A stretch of DNA of 7,647 bases. It comes from Paludibacter sp. (lineage in GTDB: Bacteria > Bacteroidota > Bacteroidia > Bacteroidales > Paludibacteraceae). Below, piece by piece: positions 1 to 6,711 of the stretch (position 1 is its first letter; the number at the start of each line of letters is the position of its first letter). The translations under genes were made by a program, and so were the position numbers. Where the stretch lies: NCBI GenBank assembly GCA_024709185.1, contig JANJXE010000239.1:1-7647 (forward strand), written 5' to 3'. The notes under the pieces were generated by a model. That model was not told the DNA's origin, searched no databases, and saw only the letters and a list, made by a program, of their open reading frames with translations.

Positions 1-24
1 ATGATTAATGATTAATGATTAATG
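1..24. repeat. Short tandem repeat, 7-bp unit ATGATTA
   Basis: The unit ATGATTA occurs three times in direct succession (1-7, 8-14, 15-21), followed by a partial fourth copy (ATG). The array touches the window edge, so it may be longer. It places stop codons in all three forward frames, so it is not inside a long + strand gene. It lies about 100 bases before the fecR-like start, in what should be the 5' intergenic region. A change in copy number could alter promoter spacing, but no promoter is clearly placed next to it. Confidence 0.8.
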
Positions 25-120
25 GGTGGGTTTTTGAAGTGGCTTGGTCTATTAATTGTTAGTTTATGTTAAATATTTAATCTGGCATAACGGAAATATT
101 CGGGTTGATTGTGTAACCAT

Positions 121-1137
121 ATGAACACTTTAAATCATAAGGTTATGGCCGGTCGGCAATCCAAAAAAACACATCGCATCCATCAACTCTTCAATGGATC
201 ACTTAGCAAAAGAGCATTGGAGAAATTATCACGGGATATAAATTCCCCTGATTTTGAGCAGGAATGGCTTCGCGAGAACTGGACACAAGCTGAAAATGAA
301 ATCAATAGTCAGTTGGCTGGCCGAATGTGGCAGATTATTCGAAATCGCACCCTGATTACACTACAACGACCTAATTGGTGGGGAATTGCAGCAACTATAA
401 CTTTACTCATCGTTTCAGCATTATTTATCTCCCAACAAATAACGAAAAGTTATACTACCGATTCACAGGTGGCAGTTGCAGTTGGACAAAAAGGTCAGAT
501 TACCCTTCCCGACGGGACTAAAGTTTGGTTGAATGCAGATTCCGAGATCAACTATGGCAGTCGGTTTAACAACCGGGAACGCATTGTTCACCTCGATGGT
601 GAAGCCTATTTTGAAGTGGCAAAAAACCCCCATGCTCCGTTTATCGTCAAAAGCGACCGAATCAGTGTAAGAGCTCTGGGAACGGCTTTTAATCTGAAAG
701 CTTACCAGGAGGATCCGGTTTATACCCTCGTATTGATTGAAGGGGAAGTGGAAGCCAGTGATGACCACAACCGCATCAATTTGCTTCCCGATCAAAAAAT
801 CAGCTATCACAAGTCTGAGCAACGAATGGAAAAAACCAATCTAAATGACAGCCAATTGGCTACCAACTGGATGCATAATAAATTTTCATTTGATTCTGAA
901 CCTTTTGCAGGCATTGCTTTAACACTTGAAAGGAGTTTCGGGGTACATATTGTATTCGAATCGGAACAATTAAAAGCGATTCGCTATTCTGGCACATTGG
1001 AAATTAATTCATTAGAGGAAATTCTGAATATCATTTCCCTCACTTCTCCCCTCACCTATCGAATCAACGATACTACCGTATTTCTGAATATCAATCCGGA
1101 AACCCTGGAACATTACCTTACAATGACACGCGATTAA
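121..1137 (+). CDS. FecR-family anti-sigma factor, inner-membrane signal transducer (FecR + DUF4974 domains)
   Basis: This is a 338-residue single-pass inner-membrane anti-sigma factor of the FecR type. Residues 1-80 form a hydrophilic, presumably cytoplasmic, sigma-binding region. A hydrophobic helix spans about residues 86-107, starting at the WWG pair. The periplasmic FecR domain (about 117-213) has the family's signature stretches: LPDGTKVWLNADSEINY (129-145), GEAYFEV (160-166) and LGTAFN (from 186). A DUF4974-type C-terminal domain covers about 254-321. I chose ATG at 121; the frame stays open to a TTG at 109 but neither has a Shine-Dalgarno sequence, and ATG at 145 is also possible. In this family the protein holds an ECF sigma factor until a SusC-type receptor with an STN domain signals occupancy. 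The downstream SusC has such a domain and starts 26 bases after this stop. The partner sigma gene is not in the window and is expected upstream. Confidence 0.93.
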   Translation: MNTLNHKVMAGRQSKKTHRIHQLFNGSLSKRALEKLSRDINSPDFEQEWLRENWTQAENEINSQLAGRMWQIIRNRTLITLQRPNWWGIAATITLLIVSALFISQQITKSYTTDSQVAVAVGQKGQITLPDGTKVWLNADSEINYGSRFNNRERIVHLDGEAYFEVAKNPHAPFIVKSDRISVRALGTAFNLKAYQEDPVYTLVLIEGEVEASDDHNRINLLPDQKISYHKSEQRMEKTNLNDSQLATNWMHNKFSFDSEPFAGIALTLERSFGVHIVFESEQLKAIRYSGTLEINSLEEILNIISLTSPLTYRINDTTVFLNINPETLEHYLTMTRD

Positions 1138-1163
1138 TTAACATAATATTAATTTTTTTACTC

Positions 1164-4100
1164 ATGAAAACAACACAAAAACACATCTTTCTCGTTAAGA
1201 GTTTTTTAGTTGTATGGTTGCTGTCGCTGGCCACAGCGTTGTCGGCACAAATTACCATCAACGAACAACAAAAGCCTATCCGGCAGGTATTAAAATCGAT
1301 TGAAAAAGCCGGAGGAGTCAACTTCTTTTACAGCGATGAGTTCGACGCCCTCAACAAAATCGTATCTATTAAAACCAACAACAGCACTATTGAGCAGGTG
1401 CTGAAACAACTCTTTGCCGATACTTCCATCAGCTGGGAAAAGAAGGACAAAAATCTGATTGTTTTAACTCCCGGCAAACTTCCCGCACAAAACCGGCCGA
1501 AAAGCAGTCGTATAATTACCGGAACAGTGCTCGACGACAAGGGCAATATAATAATCGGAGCTACAATTCTTGAAAAAGGGACATCGAACGGTACAATTAC
1601 CAATTATGATGGGCAGTTTCAGATTGAATTACCAGCGAATACTTCCGATCAACTGCTGATTTCCTATGTGGGAATGAAGCCGGCTGAGGTAAACGCCAGC
1701 GGCAAAAACACCCTACAGGTGGTGCTTTCCGAACAAACCCTCGAACTAAGCGATGTGGTAGTGGTAGGTTACGGTGTTCAGCGTCGCAGCGACCTTACCG
1801 GCGCAGTGTCGTCGGTTAAAGTGACAGAAGCCCTGAAACATCAACCTTCGACCGATGTAGCAGCCACGTTGCAGGGAGGACTTGCCGGTGTATCGGTAGT
1901 ATCCGGTTCGGGCGACCCTTCGAAGGAAATGACCATAAGGATTCGTGGCGTCAATTCCATTTCTTCGGATAGCCAGCCTTTAGTAGTAATCGATGGATTT
2001 ATGGGCGGTTCGCTCAAATCGCTCAATCCCTCAGATATCGAATCGATAGAAGTACTGAAGGATGCCTCGGCCACAGCAGTTTATGGTTCACAGGGCGCCA
2101 ATGGCGTTATCCTGGTGACCACCAAAAATCCTCAAAAAGATAAAATTTCCCTGGCGTTTAATTCCTTTGCAAGCTTTCAAACCATTTACAATTACCCCGA
2201 TGTGCTCTCGCCGGGTGAATTTGCCCGTTTGGCTAACGATTACGGCCGCGAATACTTCCCCACTATGCCCAATCCGCAGCCTGCAAAAACCTATTTCACC
2301 GAAGAACAAATCCGCGATTTTGACCAAGGTAAGGGAGGATACGATTATGTGCGTTCCATTTTTAATGACCCTGCAATTTCCCAAAACTATGATTTATCGC
2401 TTTCCGGAGGCAGTTCGAAAACCAGTTTTCTGGCGTCTTTGCGGTACGCAGGCTCACAGGGTGTTCTTAAAAAATCGGCCCACGATGCTGTGAATTACCG
2501 GTTGAAAGTGGACAACACCCTGCGCGACTGGTTGAAAGTGGGAATGAACATGTACGGCGACTATAGCAATTCCCGCGGACCAAGGGTGGCATCCTACGAA
2601 GGCATTTTACAGACAGCCATCAACTGGCCTACTACTTCAAGTCCTTATAAACCCGATGGTAGTCAAAACAATCTGTTCCCGATAGGCGGTTTAGCTGCCT
2701 ATAATCCGGTAGGCTACATTAACGATGTGAATAATGTAACTCAAACGATGACCAACAATCTGCAGGTATATGCCGATTTTAAAATCACGAAAGACCTGAG
2801 CTTCCGTTCGCAGTTTGGGGTTCGTTTTTCCGAATCACTGGCACAGCATTCCTACGATAGCGAAAGTTATTTCTACTTCAAAAACAACCGTACACAGGCC
2901 AATGCTACCACTAACTGGGATCTTAGCTGGCTGAATACCAACATCCTGAATTATACAAAGGATTTTAACGAGGATCACCGTATCAATGCTACAGCTGTAC
3001 TCGAGCAATCGTACATGAACAATTACCTTCACCGCAGTACTGCTGAAATGCTGGCCTTCGACCTGGGTTTCGATGCACTCGACTGGGCTGATAAATATTA
3101 TGTATCGTCGATGCGCACCATCTCCACCATGCTTTCGGGAATGGTACGACTCAACTACGTATTCAAAAACCGCTACATGCTTACAGCTTCCTACCGTGCC
3201 GATGGATCTTCGCGCCTGTATCACAAATGGGACGACTTCCCCTCGTTCGCACTGGCATGGGACCTTGCTCAGGAAGACTTTATGAAAAACATCAGTGCGA
3301 TCAGTCAGTTTAAGCTTCGCGCCGGTTACGGGGTGGTTGGAAATCAGGCCATAGCCCCCTACAGCATTTACTCACAAATGGTACCTGTTTCGAATTCCGA
3401 TGGTACCACATCGTATGTTGTGGGACGTCCGGCTTCACCCGAACTCCGCTGGGAACGCAACGAGCAGCTCAATGCCGGTATCGACCTCGCTTTCTGGAGT
3501 GGACGACTCACCCTTTCGGCCGATGTATACAACAAAGTGTCGCGCGACATCCTGCTTAATGTAGCTCAGCCTGTGCATACAGGTTGGTCATCTTTACTCA
3601 AAAATGCCGGCGAGATCACCAATAAAGGGATTGAAATCACGATTGGAGGAACACCTCTTTCACAGGGCGAACTCCGTTGGAACACGAATCTGACTCTGGC
3701 GCACAACAAGGCCATTTATTCATTGATACCTACATTGAACAAGATGCAGGCAATGGATTCAAACGTAGCTTCCAGTCCAATGTCGATCTTCCAGATGATA
3801 GAAGGCCGGGAAATTGCCAGCTTCTACGGTTATACCAGCAATGGTGTATGGAAAAGTACTGAGGTAAATGAAACTACTACGGTTAACAATGCTGATGGTA
3901 CCACCAAAACCGATACCTATGCCAATATCTATAAAGTAGTACCCGGACAATTGAAGATAGTGGATTTGAACACTGACGGTAAAATTGATGTAAACGACAA
4001 GAGTGTAATTGGTAGTGGACAACCTTCTTTCAACTGGGGATGGAACAATACCTTTACCTGGAAAAACTTCGACCTGAATATCTTTATGGTTGGCTTCCAT

Positions 4101-4532
4101 GGTTTCGACATTTACAATGCTACCAATCAGTCGGGCTACCCAAACAGCATCAACGGAGTTGCACAGGATGTTCTGACACCTAAACGTGACTTCCTGAATC
4201 GCTGGACCAAAGACAATGAAGACACTGATGTTCCGGGATTTGTATATGTTTCGTCGCCTGTACAGGGCTTTATGAGCAAGTTTGTAGAAAAGGGCGATTT
4301 TGTGAAAATCAAAAACATGACACTTGGTTACAACCTGCCGGCTGCTGCGTCGAAAAAAGCCGGATTGGAAAACCTTCGCGTTTATCTTTCGGTACAGAAT
4401 CCTTTAATGCTGACCAGTTACAAAGGTCTTGATCCGGAAGCTACATTGGGCAACCCGCTTACATCGGGAGTTGATTGGGGTAATTATCCCAACGGACGTA
4501 ACTTTATTGCCGGTTTCAGTTTCACCTTTTAA
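1164..4532 (+). CDS. SusC/RagA-family TonB-dependent outer-membrane transporter with STN signalling domain
   Basis: This 1122-residue outer-membrane transporter should pair with the SusD protein encoded 29 bases downstream. It has a type I signal peptide with likely cleavage after Ala28 (ALSA|Q). An STN domain (about 29-102), the periplasmic module that contacts FecR-type regulators, follows. A carboxypeptidase-regulatory-like beta-sandwich covers about 117-190 (GTVLDDKG, then DGQFQI). The SusC signature DVVVVGYG is at 197-204, followed by the plug (about 210-321, with PLVVIDGF from 272 and ending near NGVILVTTK). The rest is the beta-barrel, ending in an aromatic residue (Phe1122) as is typical of outer-membrane barrels. 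An EF-hand-like loop, DLNTDGKIDVND (934-945), is common in this family and may bind calcium. In the family, TonB energy drives import of an oligosaccharide, peptide or other ligand captured by SusD. The length suits an STN-bearing SusC. The substrate is unknown: no degradative enzyme is encoded nearby. No Shine-Dalgarno sequence precedes the ATG. Confidence 0.96.
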   Translation: MKTTQKHIFLVKSFLVVWLLSLATALSAQITINEQQKPIRQVLKSIEKAGGVNFFYSDEFDALNKIVSIKTNNSTIEQVLKQLFADTSISWEKKDKNLIVLTPGKLPAQNRPKSSRIITGTVLDDKGNIIIGATILEKGTSNGTITNYDGQFQIELPANTSDQLLISYVGMKPAEVNASGKNTLQVVLSEQTLELSDVVVVGYGVQRRSDLTGAVSSVKVTEALKHQPSTDVAATLQGGLAGVSVVSGSGDPSKEMTIRIRGVNSISSDSQPLVVIDGFMGGSLKSLNPSDIESIEVLKDASATAVYGSQGANGVILVTTKNPQKDKISLAFNSFASFQTIYNYPDVLSPGEFARLANDYGREYFPTMPNPQPAKTYFTEEQIRDFDQGKGGYDYVRSIFNDPAISQNYDLSLSGGSSKTSFLASLRYAGSQGVLKKSAHDAVNYRLKVDNTLRDWLKVGMNMYGDYSNSRGPRVASYEGILQTAINWPTTSSPYKPDGSQNNLFPIGGLAAYNPVGYINDVNNVTQTMTNNLQVYADFKITKDLSFRSQFGVRFSESLAQHSYDSESYFYFKNNRTQANATTNWDLSWLNTNILNYTKDFNEDHRINATAVLEQSYMNNYLHRSTAEMLAFDLGFDALDWADKYYVSSMRTISTMLSGMVRLNYVFKNRYMLTASYRADGSSRLYHKWDDFPSFALAWDLAQEDFMKNISAISQFKLRAGYGVVGNQAIAPYSIYSQMVPVSNSDGTTSYVVGRPASPELRWERNEQLNAGIDLAFWSGRLTLSADVYNKVSRDILLNVAQPVHTGWSSLLKNAGEITNKGIEITIGGTPLSQGELRWNTNLTLAHNKAIYSLIPTLNKMQAMDSNVASSPMSIFQMIEGREIASFYGYTSNGVWKSTEVNETTTVNNADGTTKTDTYANIYKVVPGQLKIVDLNTDGKIDVNDKSVIGSGQPSFNWGWNNTFTWKNFDLNIFMVGFHGFDIYNATNQSGYPNSINGVAQDVLTPKRDFLNRWTKDNEDTDVPGFVYVSSPVQGFMSKFVEKGDFVKIKNMTLGYNLPAAASKKAGLENLRVYLSVQNPLMLTSYKGLDPEATLGNPLTSGVDWGNYPNGRNFIAGFSFTF

Positions 4533-4561
4533 TTAACTAACCATCCAAAATCACAAAATTT

Positions 4562-6046
4562 ATGAACAAGATAGTATCAACCCTGCTTATGGCAGGAGCT
4601 TTATTCACTACTTCCTGTGTCGATTTGGTACAGGAACCACAGTCGTGGATTACGAAAGAAAACTACATTCAGTTACCTCAGGATATTTCCCAGCTGCAAA
4701 AAGCGACTTCAGGATTGTACAATAATTTTTGGGGCAACAACTACGGTTTCAACTGTCGGATGATGCGCATCAACACAGCAGCCGATCAGATTGTAACTTC
4801 TCCCAAACCAAACAATGTGATGTTACTGATACAGAACCTCACACCGAATCCAACCGTAAACAACGCCGACTGGGCCACAATGTGGTCAACGATGTGGTCG
4901 GTGATTACCTCTTCCAACGCAATTATTTCCGGAACTCCCATTCCTGAGGATGCAACACTGGCTGCAAAATACCGCGAAGTTCTGGGCGAAGCCTATTTCA
5001 TGCGTGCCCTGAGTTACTTCTACCTGGTGCGTCTATATGGCGATCTTCCATTAATTAAATCACCTGAAGAAGCATTGTTGCCCCAGCAACGGGTATCGGC
5101 CGAAAGCATTTACACTACCATCATTGTACCTGATTTAGAGACAGCAGTGAACACACTGCCATCAAAAAGTCGTTCGGGAAACAGTTCTACTCCTTCGAAA
5201 TGGGCTGCAAAAACACTTTTGGCAGATGTGTACATGACCATGGCCGGATGGCCGCTTAAAAAAGGCACATCCTATTATGTAAAAGCAGCAGCAGAAGCAC
5301 TGGGAGTGATTGAAAATGCAGCTGGTGCCGGATTATTCCTGACACCTGAATACAGCGATTTGTGGAAAGAAGCCAAAAAAACCGATGCAAACGAACATCT
5401 TTTTGCTATTCACAACTCGGTGGCCAATAAAAACCCAAGTCAGTACGGAAAATCATTTTATGCACGCGACCATTCGCCTGCAGGATGGGCTGATTACCAT
5501 GGTAATCCTGATTACATGAACGCTACACCCGCAAGCAAGCGCAAAACCTTCAATTACAGCACTTCATGGAAAACCAGCGCAGGCACTGTTAGTTGGGAAA
5601 ACAGCCTGGACAAACTTCCCTGTATTTCAAAATACTACGACTATAACCAGGGCGGACCTGCCACAAATGCGTTATCGAATGGTCTGACTCCAATTTACCG
5701 GTATGCAGATGCTCTCTTGATTTATGCCGAAGCATCGACACAAGCTACGGGAACTGTTAATACACTGGCACTTCAATGCCTGAACGATGTACAACGCCGT
5801 GCAGGATCCACGGTAACACCACAGGGAGTTTCAGCAGCCGATTTCGACAAGGCAGTACTTGATGAAAAAGGATGGGAATTCCTGGCCGAATACAAACGCT
5901 GGTTCGATTTGGTACGTCGTGAAAAACTGGCTGGTGTAAAAACACAGTATGCCGGTTCGGTATTTCAGAAAAACAACAGCTACCTGTTCCCTGTACCTGT
6001 TGAACAAATACAAATGACTGGTTGGAGCAACAATCCGGGTTATTAA
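4562..6046 (+). CDS. SusD/RagB-family surface-exposed nutrient-binding lipoprotein
   Basis: This is a 494-residue SusD homologue that should act as the lid of the preceding SusC barrel, binding substrate at the cell surface. The N-terminus is a lipoprotein signal with lipidated Cys19 (TTSC). Position -3 is Thr rather than the usual Leu, a loose lipobox. Family landmarks include RALSYFYLVRLYGDLPL (148-164) in the TPR-like helical region. DEKGWEFLAEYKRWFDLVR (434-452) matches the conserved C-terminal helix pattern (usually ER-x-x-E-x-x-x-E ... DL-x-R), with Lys-Gly in place of Glu-Arg. The protein ends YLFPVPVEQIQ...NNPGY, close to the usual SusD ending QNPGY. The gene is slightly shorter than many SusD proteins but looks complete. 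It follows susC by 29 bases with no terminator between them, so the two are almost certainly cotranscribed. A hairpin and an intrinsic terminator follow the stop codon, so no enzyme gene continues this operon downstream. Confidence 0.95.
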   Translation: MNKIVSTLLMAGALFTTSCVDLVQEPQSWITKENYIQLPQDISQLQKATSGLYNNFWGNNYGFNCRMMRINTAADQIVTSPKPNNVMLLIQNLTPNPTVNNADWATMWSTMWSVITSSNAIISGTPIPEDATLAAKYREVLGEAYFMRALSYFYLVRLYGDLPLIKSPEEALLPQQRVSAESIYTTIIVPDLETAVNTLPSKSRSGNSSTPSKWAAKTLLADVYMTMAGWPLKKGTSYYVKAAAEALGVIENAAGAGLFLTPEYSDLWKEAKKTDANEHLFAIHNSVANKNPSQYGKSFYARDHSPAGWADYHGNPDYMNATPASKRKTFNYSTSWKTSAGTVSWENSLDKLPCISKYYDYNQGGPATNALSNGLTPIYRYADALLIYAEASTQATGTVNTLALQCLNDVQRRAGSTVTPQGVSAADFDKAVLDEKGWEFLAEYKRWFDLVRREKLAGVKTQYAGSVFQKNNSYLFPVPVEQIQMTGWSNNPGY

Positions 6047-6063
6047 CAGCAACACCTGAAAAA

Positions 6064-6098
6064 CCGCTATTGAATTGGTTGATAAGGATTAATAGCGG
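6064..6098 (+). other. Inverted repeat after the susD stop codon
   Basis: CCGCTATT (6064-6071) pairs perfectly with AATAGCGG (6091-6098), and a G-T and an A-T pair can extend it inward, leaving a loop of about 15 bases. No T-run follows, so it is not a classical intrinsic terminator. It begins 18 bases after the susD stop and could stabilise the 3' end of the susCD transcript or help termination together with the stronger hairpin at 6131. The function is inferred; the pairing is read directly. Confidence 0.55.
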
Positions 6099-6130
6099 CT
6101 AACCGACAACCTATGCTACGAGAAAGCCAA

Positions 6131-6164
6131 GAAGAGGAGGGAAACTTCCTCTTCTTTTCTTTTT
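6131..6164 (+). terminator. Rho-independent terminator of the susCD transcript
   Basis: GAAGAGGA (6131-6138) pairs with TCCTCTTC (6147-6154). A G-T wobble inside the stem leaves a 6-base loop, GGAAAC. The T-rich tail TTTTCTTTTT runs from 6155 to 6164. It is the first strong stop signal after susD and ends just before the promoter of the next gene. This separates the uptake module from the alaX-like gene. Confidence 0.88.
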
Positions 6165-6172
6165 AAAATATG

Positions 6173-6180
6173 TATCTTTG
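6173..6180 (+). promoter_or_regulatory. Bacteroidota -7 promoter element TATCTTTG for the alaX-like gene
   Basis: TATCTTTG is a perfect match to the Bacteroidota primary-sigma -7 consensus TAnnTTTG. It lies 16 bases before the ATG at 6197, which implies a transcription start near 6185-6188 and a leader of roughly 10 bases. No convincing -33 element (TTTG or TTG) is visible at the expected distance, because that stretch is occupied by the preceding terminator's T-rich tail. The box lies inside the frame that would be translated if the upstream ATG at 6170 were the start. Confidence 0.75.
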
Positions 6181-6196
6181 CAGACAAAAAACCACT

Positions 6197-6697
6197 ATGC
6201 AGGAACCGCAATTAAACGAAGCCAAAAAGGATTATCACCGTCCGATGCATACTGCCGAGCACATTCTCAATCAAACCATGGTACGGATGTTTGGATGCGA
6301 ACGATCTAAAAACAGTCATATCGAAAAGAAAAAAAGTAAATGTGATTATTTTCTGAAAGAATCACCCACACCTGAACAGATAAGTGAGATCGAAGCTGCA
6401 GTCAATGCACAAATTGAAAGAAATCTACCCGTTAATATTGTATTTGCTGAGAGAAATGAAGTACCGACCAATGTCGATTTAAGCAAACTTCCCGAAGACG
6501 TAAGTGAAACCCTGCGATTGGTAACTGTTGGAGATTACGACATTTGCGCCTGTATAGGCGAACATGTAAATAACACTTCTGAAATCGGACGTTTTAAAAT
6601 AATTAGTTCTGAATATTTGGAAGGTAAACTCAGAATACGATTTAAATTAGAAAAAAGTCCGGACATTTTGCAACGCCCGGACCGCCAAGATAACTAA
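6197..6697 (+). CDS. Compact stand-alone alanyl-tRNA editing protein (AlaX-like, tRNA-SAD domain)
   Basis: This 166-residue cytosolic protein resembles the second additional domain that alanyl- and threonyl-tRNA synthetases use to hydrolyse mischarged tRNA. In the AlaX family this means deacylating Ser-tRNA(Ala) or Gly-tRNA(Ala) in trans. The zinc-site pattern is visible: HTAEH supplies His18 and His22, and CIGEH supplies Cys119 and His123. Next comes HVNNTSEIGRFKI (123-135), close to the synthetase pattern C-x-x-x-H-x-x-x-T-x-x-I-G. There is no aminoacylation domain, anticodon-binding domain or C-Ala domain, so this is the short AlaX type. The frame opens at an ATG at 6170, but I start at 6197 because a perfect -7 promoter box occupies 6173-6180 and transcription should begin after the upstream ATG. 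The last 13 or so residues (from Ser154) look like a non-conserved tail and overlap an opposite-strand terminator. The gene forms its own unit, convergent with the SOD gene, with 14 bases between their ends. The amino-acid and tRNA specificity is inferred; threonyl-type editing is a less likely alternative. Confidence 0.82.
   Translation: MQEPQLNEAKKDYHRPMHTAEHILNQTMVRMFGCERSKNSHIEKKKSKCDYFLKESPTPEQISEIEAAVNAQIERNLPVNIVFAERNEVPTNVDLSKLPEDVSETLRLVTVGDYDICACIGEHVNNTSEIGRFKIISSEYLEGKLRIRFKLEKSPDILQRPDRQDN
6651..6682 (-). terminator. Rho-independent terminator of the superoxide dismutase gene, inside the convergent alaX-like CDS
   Basis: Read on the minus strand, GTCCGGGCGTT (6682-6672) pairs with AATGTCCGGAC (6667-6657). 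The result is an 11-bp stem with two G-T wobbles, closed by a GCAA (GNRA) tetraloop (6671-6668). Six Ts follow directly (6656-6651). On the plus strand the two wobbles become A-C mismatches and no T-run follows, so the signal is directional. It lies 29 bases beyond the SOD stop codon and within codons of the alaX-like C-terminal tail. Confidence 0.85.
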
Positions 6698-6711
6698 TAA
6701 CTCAAAAAAAA

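Noticed and set aside
51..90. Possible TAnnTTTG promoter before the fecR-like gene (TAATCTGG, TATTAATTG)
   Set aside because: Neither matches the consensus well enough in sequence or spacing, and AT-rich DNA yields such near-matches often.
463..822. Long open frame on the minus strand opposite the fecR-like gene
   Set aside because: It lies wholly within a confidently identified FecR coding region, its translation has no recognisable family pattern, and no promoter-like element supports it. The same applies to the other antisense and out-of-frame openings within susC and susD.
1107..1130. GGAACATT as a possible ECF sigma -35 element for susC
   Set aside because: It lies inside fecR codons, the matching -10 region is not convincing, and a five-base match is expected by chance. 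Knowing the cognate sigma factor or a mapped start would be needed.
6047..6169. Possible small peptide or RNA gene between susD and the alaX-like gene
   Set aside because: The stretch is explained by an inverted repeat, a terminator and the start of the next promoter region. No credible start codon with coding character is visible.
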